A DNA stretch of 64,000 nt from contig OY987230.1 of assembly GCA_963920705.1 (NCBI GenBank), positions 11,743,320-11,807,319 on the forward strand, in the 5' to 3' direction. Position numbers and translations under genes: made by a program. The notes beneath the pieces are model-generated. The model searched no databases. It worked only from the letters and a program-made list of their open reading frames with translations, and was not told the DNA's origin. This document shows, in pieces, positions 1-11,180 of the stretch. This DNA comes from Odiellus spinosus. Lineage: Eukaryota; Arthropoda; Arachnida; Opiliones; Phalangiidae. Position 1 is the first letter of the stretch. Each line of letters opens with the position of its first letter.

Positions 1-1839
1 ATAATGTAAAGCCTTATAAAATAATAAGTAGTATTACCAACTCCTTTTGAACAATATAATTCTGACTCTATCAGTCAGGGAGAAATGACGCTTGACGCCC
101 ACGTCAGCTTTTATATTAATTCTTCAGTGCATATATGAAGCCAAAGATACCCCTTGATCTCACGAAACTGTAATATAGCGATAGAGGGGAGCCTAGTTTT
201 GTCCTTGCTTCAACATTAAACCCATTTTGACTTTAGAAACCCGTGCAGACGTCGTTTGCTAGCATATAAAAATATGGAAACAATAGAGATTCTTGGAAAA
301 TAAACGGCTTAATATTATTAGCGTGAAATTGAGTTATATTCCACTCTACTTTATTACGTAAAGCGTAGTTTAATAGTTTAATATCAAATTAGTTTATTAA
401 AATTCGGCGTCTTTCAGACCAGCGTATCTTTCAAATGGTTTTAAAGGAGATGCGAAATGACGTAACAAAATTGATTTCAATGTTGCATCGCATCAATCAA
501 TTTAAAATTGAAAAAAGCCTCGAGATTATTTTGGAATTTGTACATAAGCAGACGACAGTTTAAAGCTAACATTAAATTGCCCCATGATTTCATAGCATAT
601 ACAAACTACTTCTGTAGCATTACCACTTATCTCTAAGACCTATTAGCTAAAGCTTAGACTATTAGCTAAAGCTTGTCCATGCTGAAAATAATAATCTAGG
701 TGGAATTTTAATGGAAAATTTTGGGGGCCATCGATGCTAAGAAACTATACTTCTGTTTAGGCGGTGTTGGTAAAATTGATAATACTGTGGCGAATTGCTA
801 CACAATGCTAACCCTCATAACGAAAAAACTAACATATCATCCACTCTTCTTCAATAAGGTACAAAAAAGTTTAATTTTAGAAAGTCTTCTCATCCATCAC
901 ATTATTTTTTCTTTATACAACATAACCTTGAATCTTCATTGCTACAATGATAATCGAACTTATTTTTACACTTCATCTTCCCTTTATTAAATTGGGAGGA
1001 ATCTGAATCATATAAAAGATTCTCCCGGTCATCACCCCAAAGGCCCAAAACTCAGTTGGACCACCGCTGTTACTTTTCGAATATAAATTGGGGGTGGGTA
1101 ATTTTATTCGGCTCTATTTCCCCCTTCTCTCTTCTCTCTCAAGTTTCTACTTTACAACGTTCGAAGTACTTCCCAAGTAGAGCCAAATCTTCAAATCCCT
1201 CTCTGGGAGATCTTTTCCCATCCTCCCACTAAGACAAGAGATGATGGGGTTAACTCAAAAAGGCTTAAGACAAGCAATTTTAATTCAAAGATGTGGACAT
1301 GTAAAATTTGGCTATTTGAAATTTGAATCCAAGTCCTTTGTGCATTGAAAATTAACTGTAACTTCCTTTGGGTTATTGCGAAATATCAAGTTTAATCCGG
1401 TTTGAATATAGGCTTTGTTTTAAATTTGCAATAATAACTAGTACAACAGTCGAGTGGAAATAATACAAAGAAACTCTATTTTTGGTCATGAATTTTTATT
1501 TAGGCTTAGCTAGTTGTTTTACCACTTTTGCGTTTGTAAATATTCCTTAGAAATAAATATCGCCAGCGCAATTTCCGGATTTCCCGTTAGATAAGACCTC
1601 GAGCTTTCATTATCCAGAAATTAACATGAATTCAAATTACGATTAAAATATTTAATTTTTTTTTTTGTATTAAAATATAACATTTAGTATGACGGAATTG
1701 GTTCCTAAAATGGCCCAGGGTTATTAACTCTTTCAACCTTTTTCTAATAAGAATAAGGACCCGGGCTTAAACCTGATTTGCTAGCGTCAAAATTCTCTTC
1801 AAATTCCGCCCCTTATTTCTTTTATTATAGTAATAAATT
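1..1839. other. AT-rich non-coding stretch, no gene recognised
   Basis: No frame with an ATG, good composition or splice context was found here. The open frame at 721-990 begins at TTG and reads as low-complexity AT sequence. A short direct repeat of 17 bases (core ATTAGCTAAAGCTT) lies at about 640-675. The stretch is probably upstream intergenic DNA of the gene starting at 2302. Confidence 0.5.
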
Positions 1840-2301
1840 TTAAAACTGTGTAGAATAAGACTTGAAGGCTTTGTAGACGGCCCCTCTATTTTTCTTCATC
1901 TCCATCTCCACGGCTTCGTTCCTAACCAATGGAAGGAGGTCGCTCGCGTCACGTGACGGAAGTCTAGATCCGGAAGCCACCTCTAGCAAACTTTCTCTCT
2001 GCCGCCGCGAGTTGAGAATAGACATTTTTAGGCGTCGCGCCGTGGGGAAGCCACGAGTGGGATTGTGGCGAGATATCTAAACTCGCTCGTTGGATTTTTC
2101 GGCAGTTCTTTGTGGAATTGTGAACAAAAAATTAAGTAAATAATACGGTTTTTAACGCGTATTTCTCGACGATAATGATTCGTGCGCGTTTCGCTATTAA
2201 TTTTGAACGTTGTTAGGCCTAGGACTCGCGTGTTGCGCGAAGTTTTGTAGACCGCGCGTGCTTTTTTCGGGTCAAAAAGTTTTCGTACGGCGTTAGGCCT
2301 A
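1840..2301 (+). promoter_or_regulatory. CpG-rich, TATA-less promoter and 5' UTR of the 2302 exon
   Basis: This block is visibly richer in G+C and CpG than its surroundings. It holds a CCAAT box (about 1924-1928), a palindromic E-box TCACGTGAC (1949-1957) and an ETS-type CCGGAAG (1970-1976), followed by CpG-dense sequence (about 2033-2100). No TATA box stands at a useful distance. This mix is typical of housekeeping-type animal promoters. The adjacent ATG exon with a consensus donor supports the assignment. The transcription start itself is not determined. Confidence 0.55.
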
Positions 2302-2472
2302 ATGGCTTCGGTGGTTCAAAATCGGTATCAAAACGCTGGACGCACTGCAGCAGCGATAGCAGCCGCTCGTAGTAGGAGATACCGGGCCAAATTAACGGAC
2401 CGATCATCATTAAGCGATACCGACGAAGATGTTTTGTCCGATGCCGGGATCGATGTGGAAGATGATGATGAT
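2302..2472 (+). CDS. First coding exon of an unidentified host gene (57 codons)
   Basis: An ATG at 2302 opens 57 codons ending at a consensus donor (GAT|GTAAGT, donor at 2473) in phase 0. The frame would stop 5 codons later if unspliced, which supports splicing. The peptide starts MASVVQNRYQNAG, continues through an Ala/Arg-rich segment (AAAIAAARSRRYRAKL, about residues 16-31) and ends in a Ser/Asp-rich acidic tail (DRSSLSDTDEDVLSD, then EDDDD). That composition is protein-like and unlike the AT-driven chance frames around it. No signal peptide or membrane segment is seen. I do not recognise the family. The acidic SDTDED stretch resembles CK2-type phosphorylation sites. No second exon could be assigned within the window, so the intron may be very long. 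The frame on the opposite strand (2219-2779) is its shadow. Confidence 0.55.
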
Positions 2473-2970
2473 GTAAGTGGCTATTCGTAGATTCTATATG
2501 TGTTTCTGTGGTTCTTGAGTTAGAAAACTTACTTGGTTGCGTTGGGTCAATGCGATTGGGGGAAATGACCGACACGTTTTGTCGATTAAGGGATGTGATT
2601 ACTTGGATTAGATATGGGCTACTCAAAATATCCGCGTTATATGAAGTCCGGGTAAACCAAATGGTACCATACTGACCATCAACCAGATAAGCTGCAGCTC
2701 TCGAAGTATAACTTCTTCCCAAGTTAAATTTGTGAACGTTTAGTCGAGGGGTAAGACACTTGTCAAAATCCCTATACACTATGGGATGGGTAATTATTGT
2801 AGAATTTTCCAGATATTTTAGGATTTCGAAAATCCCAAGGGTCCGATACCTCGCATTAAGTTTGTTTTCGGCTGATTTTTATGAATTTTAAAATCAGTTC
2901 AAGTAAAATATAATAAGCTTTCTGGATCATTACGTAGGTTCTTAATTAAATAGAAAGTTTTTTTGGGTTA

Positions 2971-2994
2971 TTTTTTTTGGGGGGGGGGGGGGGG
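2971..2994 (+). repeat. Homopolymer tract T8 followed by G16
   Basis: Eight T are followed by sixteen G without interruption. The G run can form intermolecular or slipped quadruplexes and is prone to length variation and sequencing error. Confidence 0.9.
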
Positions 2995-4056
2995 TGTTGA
3001 GAGTTAGTATGGATGCCCTAGGTTTAGTGTACCAAATTTTGGTAACATTTTGAGAGAAACGTGTAATTTTATTTCACTTTTTGTAATTTCAACCAAACCG
3101 TACATTAGAACATTTGACAAGCGCGGTCTTTATACCACTTGCGTGTTATATCTAAACCATCTGTTGAAAATACACGTTAAGCCTAATCTGTCTAAACCGC
3201 GCTTATATATAAACTGGTTTTAAAACCCCATTTTAGTAATGCCAAATCCGTTTTTATGTTTTGGCAGTTTGTCGACACGCTTAAACCTTTAAAATCTTAC
3301 TGGTTTTTAAGGGCTAATAGCTTTGACCTAACAGTCTGAAAACCATAGACGTTTTTTGTCCATTTTTGAATATTTAAAAAGTACAATAATAACAAAAAGG
3401 CTTTCGGCTATACCCTTTAAAATAACATTAATCTCACGCTGATATAGAGAATTTAAAGAAATATTCGGACAGGTTTGGCCACTTTTAAGGGTAGCCTTAT
3501 TACGGGAAGGTGTAAAGGATAATATATTTAAAATCTAAAAATTTGGTCCGAATTATCCTCAAAACTGCTGGCATACAATTGCTTTATTTTGATATATTAA
3601 AGCACTTGCACTTAATTATTTAAAAATATTTGGTTGACTCAGACAACTTTAAAGATATTTACAATTATTAATCACAACACTGACCAAACAATCTTTGGTT
3701 AAAAATAATTAACTGAGTTACTTTTAGTTTAGTTTGAAATTATTTAAAAAGGACGCTCTGGTTGGCAGATGTTTCTCTCTATAGTAAGAAGGAAGAGATT
3801 AAACTAACGTACTGATTGATTTTATTTAATTATTTTTAATGAAGAAGATATTTGCCTGCTAAATTATTTTTTTCTTTTATCGAGGTATTAGACACATTTG
3901 TAAAATCTTTACACTTATTACAGCCTTTTGTAATGCTGTAATCAGTAATAACTTTAGTACAGTCAAAGATACAGGCTTGTACACCTTGGGTGATCAGCCC
4001 CTCGGTTTTAATTAAAATTCAAACCTATTTTTCGACACGATATAGAAAACTTTGAA

Positions 4057-4165
4057 AAGTCAGGGAATTTAAAAATAAGCCCTAATGGTCAGGGAAATAA
4101 AATATTTCGTCACGGGTCAAGGAAATTATTTAGAAATGGTCACGTGAAAACCTGGAAAAATCTAA
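4057..4165 (+). repeat. Dispersed CAGGGAAA-type repeat, fragment
   Basis: Several spaced copies of GTCAGGGAA, GTCAAGGAAA and CCTGGAAAAA occur here. Related sequence recurs at 12083-12345, 16348-16692 and 37905-37995, so this is one family of old interspersed repeats. No terminal repeats or coding capacity are evident. Confidence 0.5.
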
Positions 4166-7100
4166 ATTTTTTATTCCTCTCCACTCTCCCTTCAATGATA
4201 CCAACTCCGAGTTATAATAGCTCAAAAACTGTCAGCTTGGATATGATCTTAGCTTATATACAAAACTGGTTTCCTTTTGAATCCGCGCCTTCTATATAGG
4301 TTTGGTTTTATTTTTAATATTTAATATTAATAAGAAAAATCTTTTTACGATTTCTTTTCTGTTTAATTAATTAAGAAAACAATTATAAAGGCTAGCAAAA
4401 CCCAATTATTACGACGTTGAAAGACGGCTGAGAGAAACTCGAACGGCTGCTTGCGTTTGCGCGTCGTAAAATAAGCAACATTAAGAAAAACTACCGTATA
4501 AACGCCCCTTTTCTCTACAGAAATTGATTAAATTTTCAGCAGCCCTTTCAGATGTTTCGAATCTAGAACAGCTGCTACTCGTTAAATAATAATTTAGAAG
4601 CAACGCTGGCCTGGACCCGTAAAACTCTTTTATGCTAAAAAAATATCCTCGCCCATTTCCTCTAGCCGCGAAACGCCATTCAACCAAAAGTTTAACCCAA
4701 ACTTCCATAAAATTCGCGATAATGACCAAATTTATTTTAAGGTTTTAATGCTTAAAGTTTAAAGGTTTCGTGGGATAAGTGTTGCTGAAACTACCGATTT
4801 TAAGGATACCGAGTTAAGATTAGAAGAAAAACGTTCGAAGACAGTTGACGTTAGGTCAAAATCGGTTAATAATTAACGTTATTAAATTTTAAAGATGATT
4901 ATGTCCCAGTTAAAAATGAATCATTTAACAAAAGGTTTAAAATTGGAAGTAAATCTCTACATTATGACGTCTTAATATTTATTTCAATTTAAAATTGGCA
5001 CCTCGGTGTCGACTTTCGAATCTTGCCACGCGCTGAACCTCAAAAAATCATTTCTAATTTCCGGTTTAATTTATCATATCCGGTAACGGTACGGGAAACT
5101 TAAATACTAATTTTTGGAAAATTCAAATTTTATTTTTCTTATTTATTCGTTAGATTTGTGTAAAGTTGTCTATTTTAAAGGTTTAGAGGGTGAAAACAAA
5201 CATTCCCCGCAATTCTACGTCATAACTATGATGCTATGATTGTATGCCTGTTATAGAAATTACAGTTGATTCTGTAAATTTCTTTAATCATGAAAATCCA
5301 GCCTTTCATTTGAAACTTATTGTTAATTACGTTCCAGAATTATTCTACGTCAGCTTTCAGAGAAAAAAAAAAAAAAAAAAAAAAAACTTAAAAACACGAC
5401 AACCCAGAGGCGCAAAAATTTTAATGTTTTTAATTTTATGTAAAAACTAAAAGATTACGCGTGTTGACAGCCTCGCTTTAAACCTGAAATTCCCGCCTTT
5501 ATTTTTAAACTTATCGATTTATATATATTTATACATATTTACGAATATTTTATTTTAGATGCTTCTTAGAAACGCGTCCACCCAAAAGTGTAAAATTTTG
5601 ATAGGTTGCTTAAAAGCTTATTTAGCTTACATGCCAGAATCCTCTATTTGCATATAAATGAACAAATGTTTTAAAAATTCGATTCAAATTCCTTCGATAG
5701 CAGCATCACTTTAATATTAATTGCATTAACTCTTCTCTATAGGGTAGGAAACCCGCTTTTGTTTAAACACCCAAAAATATTGAGGACAATATATTGTATT
5801 ACCGCGGGCTTTTGCACTTTCCCCTATAGCTGAATTTCTAAAACTAATTAGGTTGAAGTGACAGCAAATGTTTTATAAATTGCGGTTTGAATATAAAAAT
5901 CAAGTATGTCGATAAAAATTGGATTTTTACCTTCAAAAAATTACTTCAGGGGATAAAACAAAATCAAGTTAACGATAATTAAGAAATAATTGCTTCAATC
6001 GATCTAAACGCTATAATTTTTTAATTATAAATTAATTCAGTCACTATTACATCAATTAAATTGTTTCCACAGAGCGAGCATTTGAAAAAATTAGACTTAC
6101 GTCCTTTTTGTTCTTATCGATGATGGAAAATAGATAGCTTGATTATTTTTTATGCAAATGATATAAATTTTTGGGTGTATGCAATTTTCTGTATAAACAC
6201 ATAATAATTTGGGTTAGATATGCTAATGCCTGTTTTTTCCGTTACTACAATAATTTGCATTTAATTCCGATATTGGCCTTTTAACGTAATTAACGCTATC
6301 TTTACGCACTTTTTTCTGAATTTCGTAACCACAGTCAAATGATTCTTAGAAAATGTTTGGCGTACCCATATTCATTCTACAAAAATATATGTTAGTCATA
6401 GATTCTTGTGTAAATTTTACAAAGTTGTGGGAGAAATAGTAACATAAGTTGTAAAATGTATCGCGCAAAGTATGAGAATGTTTTTCTCGATAAAGTGTGC
6501 ATGGCTATCACTATTTTTTTTTTTTTTTTTTCCAAGGCCTGGCTATGAATTATATTTTTATAGATATCATACTATTAAAAAGTCATATCATATTCAAAAT
6601 TTTAAACCTCTGGGTTGACGCGTTTTTAAGAAACTTTAAAATTAAATGTCAAATATTTATTTATTTATTTCCGATAACGTAATTAACGAAAATTTTAATA
6701 CGAAAGGTAGGGACTTATGGATTAAGTACTTTCACGATAAATATTGCGCGAAAACAACCGTATCCCGTGACGGAACACGCGATGTATTGTGGGAAGTTTT
6801 AATTTTTGAAGATTATAAAATATTAATTTCTTCCACTCTTAAAAGTTTCAATATAATTTAGATTCCTTATGATTGAAACTTAACTCGTGTTCATACTATA
6901 GAGTTTTTGAAATAGTTTTGAAAAGGTTAACTTGTAAAATGTCGGGGTCACCCGTGAAAATGTTTTGATCCAGAAATAGAATTAATATCTTGGAGTATAG
7001 ATTTGATCCTTTATAAGTGGAAAACGGGAACGTTGCTTATAGTTCTAATTTTGAAAACCTCCAAATACGATTTAATAAATCTAAACTTTTGATTATAATT

Positions 7101-9901
7101 TTACTTTTGATATTAAAATTATTACGAATGTCTCAAGGGCTTGTTGGGGTCTATGACTAGAAGGATGAAGGCTACATCAGAATTTGAGGGCGTTTTTTTG
7201 ATGGATAGAGAACTGAAGAATAATACGAAATAGAAAAATATATATAAAAAAATGTTTTAACGGAATGACAACTGGGACGGGAGAGGCTTGCCTAATAGAA
7301 AACAGCTGTTAAAAGTGTAGGAGGGATGCTTCTTTGAGAGGAGTTAATAAAATAGCAAAATATGATGCGGAGTTATACACTTTGTTAAACTTCTATAAGA
7401 ATAAAAGTAGTTATGGGAAACTGTTTTTGAAGAGGAGAATCGCTACTATACGACGTCACCACTCACAACCCGGCTTTAATGCGCCCTCACGCGGTGCCCA
7501 CGCGAACTTTGAGCCTTTGACTAACTTATTTTCGCAGCTAGTAGCCTGCTACTCGGCCCGTTATATATTTTTCGTGTCGGCGCATAAGTATCCGGTTCTT
7601 CCGTAAGCCCTCTCAAAATATCTCAGTTTATTTGATGGAAAAACGTAGTAAATCGTAGCTTTCCTTGTATAACAGTTACATCATTTAGGTATTCACGTAT
7701 ATCTCCTGTTATAGTCACGACTTTTAGTTTGTTTGAAGGGCCAGTGAAACTCAAAAATAACGTATTTTAGGTTGAATTAAACTATAAAAATAAATTACTT
7801 CAATTTTAACTTTAGTTTTTTTAGCAGAATCAACGTTTTAAGCCAAATTCGCGTCTTAAAATTAAGTTTATAAATTTTTACTTGAGTTTCTTAGCGCCAT
7901 TATTTATATTAAATGCATTTAATTCAATATTAATTTTAGTTACAGCCCAAATTATTGTCTTAATCTTCAGATATTTTAATATAAATTTTTCTGTCCTCAA
8001 ATTGCAAATTCAAATTAAACTTAAGTAATTCAGTGATATTAGTTAAAACCATATTAATTTATATCTTAATCTATAATTATTTTAATTTTAACGTGAGTTT
8101 TTTAACATTATTCTCTTTATTCAATTTTCAAAAGCAAATGCGATCTTAAAATTAGGTTTTTTTGACTAAATTCTAGCCATAAATTTAAAATTACTATTTT
8201 AATTACAATAAAACTTCACTTCATGAATTAAAACCAATTAAATATTTCAACATTGAATCTTCTACATCACTCTATAAAAGTTATATTTCCTTAGTTTAAC
8301 AGATTTTGTCTGTATTAGGGACTAAATGGCTTTACCATATATGGAGATTTCGTAAAGTTTTCACTGTCCCTTTGTGATGTCAAACTTTGCGGAAGTAAAA
8401 TTTGGATTGAGAGTCTCGAAGTCTATATTTTATTTTTCGACTGGTCGTAGGTTATTTTGAATATTATATTTCTCGTCTATAATATGATTTCTTAGGAACA
8501 AAACTTTTAAGCTTTTATACCAAGAAAATCAGTCTAGAGAAATTCTTTTGTATTCTTATATTCTCGGCATCCATCCGTAATTCAGTTTAAGTGCTTTTTA
8601 TCGTAGGCGTTTCGACGGAAGTGTTGATTTTATTATTTTTTTTTTATATATATATTTTCGCGATTCTTTCGCTGGCAAAGCTTTTTGAAATTTTTGTATG
8701 GAAAGGATGGAGGGTTAAAAAAACTCCGCTCCGTAAATGTACAATATGTGTACGTATACTTTTTAGTTTAGTCTAGACTCTATAGACTAAAATGATTTAG
8801 TCAATTATTCTACTACTAAACAAAACGCAATTTTATTACGTTTTAGAACCACGTCCAAACTTTATAATTGAGGGTACATGTAAGCTTATAATTTAAAATT
8901 TTTATTTAAGTTGGGCCTAACTAAAGCTTCATTTTTTGATTGTGTGAGTTTAGGGCATTTCCTGAAAGGTTTCTATCTTTTTGAATGAGCATGAATAGTG
9001 TGTATCATTGCGCCTCAATGTTTTTCTTATTAATTGTAAACTATACTCTTCAACCGAAGTTTTTAAATGTCTATTCACTTCCAGAAAAACTTTACCTTTT
9101 CTATAGTTAATGACACATAGAAAAGGGAAAGTTTTTATTGGATACTACTGTACTTAGAAACAAAAACAATTAAGGGACACTTCAGGGTGTATATAGTTTT
9201 AAAATTCCTAGTTCTTTTAGCGAACCTATAATTAAAAATATGTATATTTTTATTTATCAAAAAAATATTTTATTTTTAATTACGGGTTATAATCTTCAAT
9301 CCCCTGGTCTTCATCCTAGACCGCCTTTGAAGCGACAAGGCGCGTAGAGAAATTTGCTCATAATCTTTAAAATAATAATAAAATATCAAAAATGATTTCT
9401 GTAATCGTAATGAATTTAGAGGCGAGTTTAAAGCTGTCCTTCTGACCAATTAAAAGATAACCCAGCGACACGTACGTGATATAGTAAACAAAAGCCATAT
9501 TTAGCTATTTCCACCACACTTGTTTGGGGGATATTATAATTCAAAAGGTCTGTCATCTTTTTTATTGATGAGAAATACTTCTATAAGGTTTTCTATACGC
9601 AAACAGGTATTATTTTTAATAGTAAAATCGATAAAAAACTAATTCATTTTCATAAATATTGAGGGCAGTCTCCACTCGTGTCTCGAGCTTTCCCCAAAGT
9701 TGCACGGGGAATGGTTAACTTTTAAAATGAAATTTGACATTGTTATTACTCGTTATTACCATATCGTATCGATTCCCAATTAAAACCAAGAGGTAGTGAA
9801 CATAAATCACGTAATACTTTACTACCCGGTTTCCAATAAAATATCATATTAAACAACCTTAAAAATAATCAAATCTTCGATCAACTAAATACTCACAGCT
9901 C

Positions 9902-10283
9902 TTAAAGGGAGAATGTAACCTAAAACGAGTAATTTTTTATCGATTGCTTATATTTGAAATAGGCCTAATCCATCAGTAAAAAAAATTACAAACAAATATT
10001 AAACTAGAAATAAATTTAAAACGTACCCAGAAAATAGGCTTAGCTGGATTCATGGAGATCACCTGAACTCCTAATAAAAGGACTGGCGACCAATGAAATT
10101 GATTGATGGCTCTTACATGGGGAATGTAGGCTCTCCATGGTCGCTTGTCCTTATACGGGAAGTTCAGGTGATCTCCATGAATCCAGCTAAGCCTATTTTG
10201 ATGGCAAGTTTTTAATTAGGCCTATTTAAACGACAAGGAAGCGATAAAAAATTACTTGTTGTTGGGTTGCATTCTCCCTTTAA
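9902..10283. mobile_element. MITE with TTAA target duplication (374 bp) and long internal hairpin
   Basis: The element spans 9906-10279 between two TTAA tetranucleotides (9902-9905 and 10280-10283). Its ends are inverted: AGGGAGAATG on the left, CATTCTCCCT on the right. Inside, a nearly perfect inverted repeat (about 10033-10071 against 10162-10199, core AGGCTTAGCTGGATTCATGG) forms a long stem. A TTAA target duplication is typical of piggyBac-type elements and some other superfamilies. There is no coding capacity, so it is non-autonomous. A second copy lies at 42973-43324. Confidence 0.8.
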
Positions 10284-10998
10284 TATAATAATAATAAAAT
10301 TTTACAGATTGCCTCTCGTTACTCGTTAATTTTGCCCTTGATGTAATTAATGATCTTACATCAGTACTTTACGCGATTATTGATCGGTAGAAAAATCCCC
10401 CCTTATAAAATTAATCAATACTAGTAAATTCCCGGTATACAGCGCTCTCTTTTATCGTAAAAAGTTTTAATAATTAAAAGAAGATAAGTGCATGCTGGTA
10501 CGTTGCGATCGAGTTTTTAAAATGACGGATGACGTTTAATTCTTTCTGGGTTTTGGGGGAGAAAAAAGAACTAGCTCGTCCATCACTCATTTTCTCGGTT
10601 TAAACGTAACTTTTTCTTGTTTGTTTACTCGCTGCTACTTCCGAAAGTTGCATTATTACTTCGGCATCACTCTCTTCGATCGATTTCTTCTTCCCTTCCC
10701 AGAAGATAGATGGTTCGTACCAATTTTAGAATTCAGTGCAAGATATGGTAGGTGTCCCGTTTCGACATTGAGGGCAAAAATATCTTAACACTGGTCAGCT
10801 ATCGCATTTTATAAGAAATTGTAGGCTATGCATAATAGTTAATAACAGAAGTAAACAGGGGGAAGTAAGTCCCCTTTTCACTAAATGGATTACAACCTTT
10901 GTAATATACATTTACGACACTAAAAGATTACGCAAACTCCGTAACAGGTTTACAGGAAATGTATAATATCAACATTTTTGCAATTTTTTGATATGAAA

Positions 10999-11180
10999 TA
11001 TAAATTCGGGCCAATCATATTATTTCAGCCTTTAACAGTGCTTGTAATGTCCTAACGTTGAAAGAATAGGCCGGCGCTTGATAACTAAGACCGTGGACAT
11101 CTAACGTCGGCCTATTATTTGAATATTAGGACATTACAAGCGCTGTTGAAGACTGAAATAATATGGTCCGAATTTAAATT
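10999..11180. mobile_element. Foldback/MITE-like inverted repeat (arms about 55 bp)
   Basis: The left arm (10999-11055) and right arm (11126-11180) are inverted copies sharing TTGTAATGTCCTAA and ATATTATTTCAG, with few differences. The centre has a smaller inverted pair around AATAGGCCG/CGGCCTATT. No transposase or clear target duplication was found. The open frame starting at 11119 begins at TTG inside the right arm and is probably not a gene. Confidence 0.65.

Larger units (their letters stand above)
2473..9901. other. Probable intron or intergenic DNA, no exons recognised
   Basis: AT-rich sequence without a supportable exon. It contains a T8-G16 tract (2971-2994), a CAGGGAAA-type repeat remnant (4057-4165), a poly-A run (about 5363-5386), a poly-T run (about 6513-6531) and weak, diverged tandem similarity at 7795-8260 (repeated blocks around TTTTAACTTTAGTTTTTT and TCTTAAAATTA). 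A CpG-richer patch at 7440-7610 contains GACGTCAC. Open frames at 4481, 5244, 6497, 7334 and 8591 are AT-driven or lack an ATG. Confidence 0.45.

Noticed and set aside
2219..2779. 186-aa open frame on the minus strand opposite the 2302 exon
   Set aside because: It overlaps the plus-strand exon and promoter, its His/Arg-rich middle is the complement of the Asp-coding repeat, and it has no splice or promoter support.
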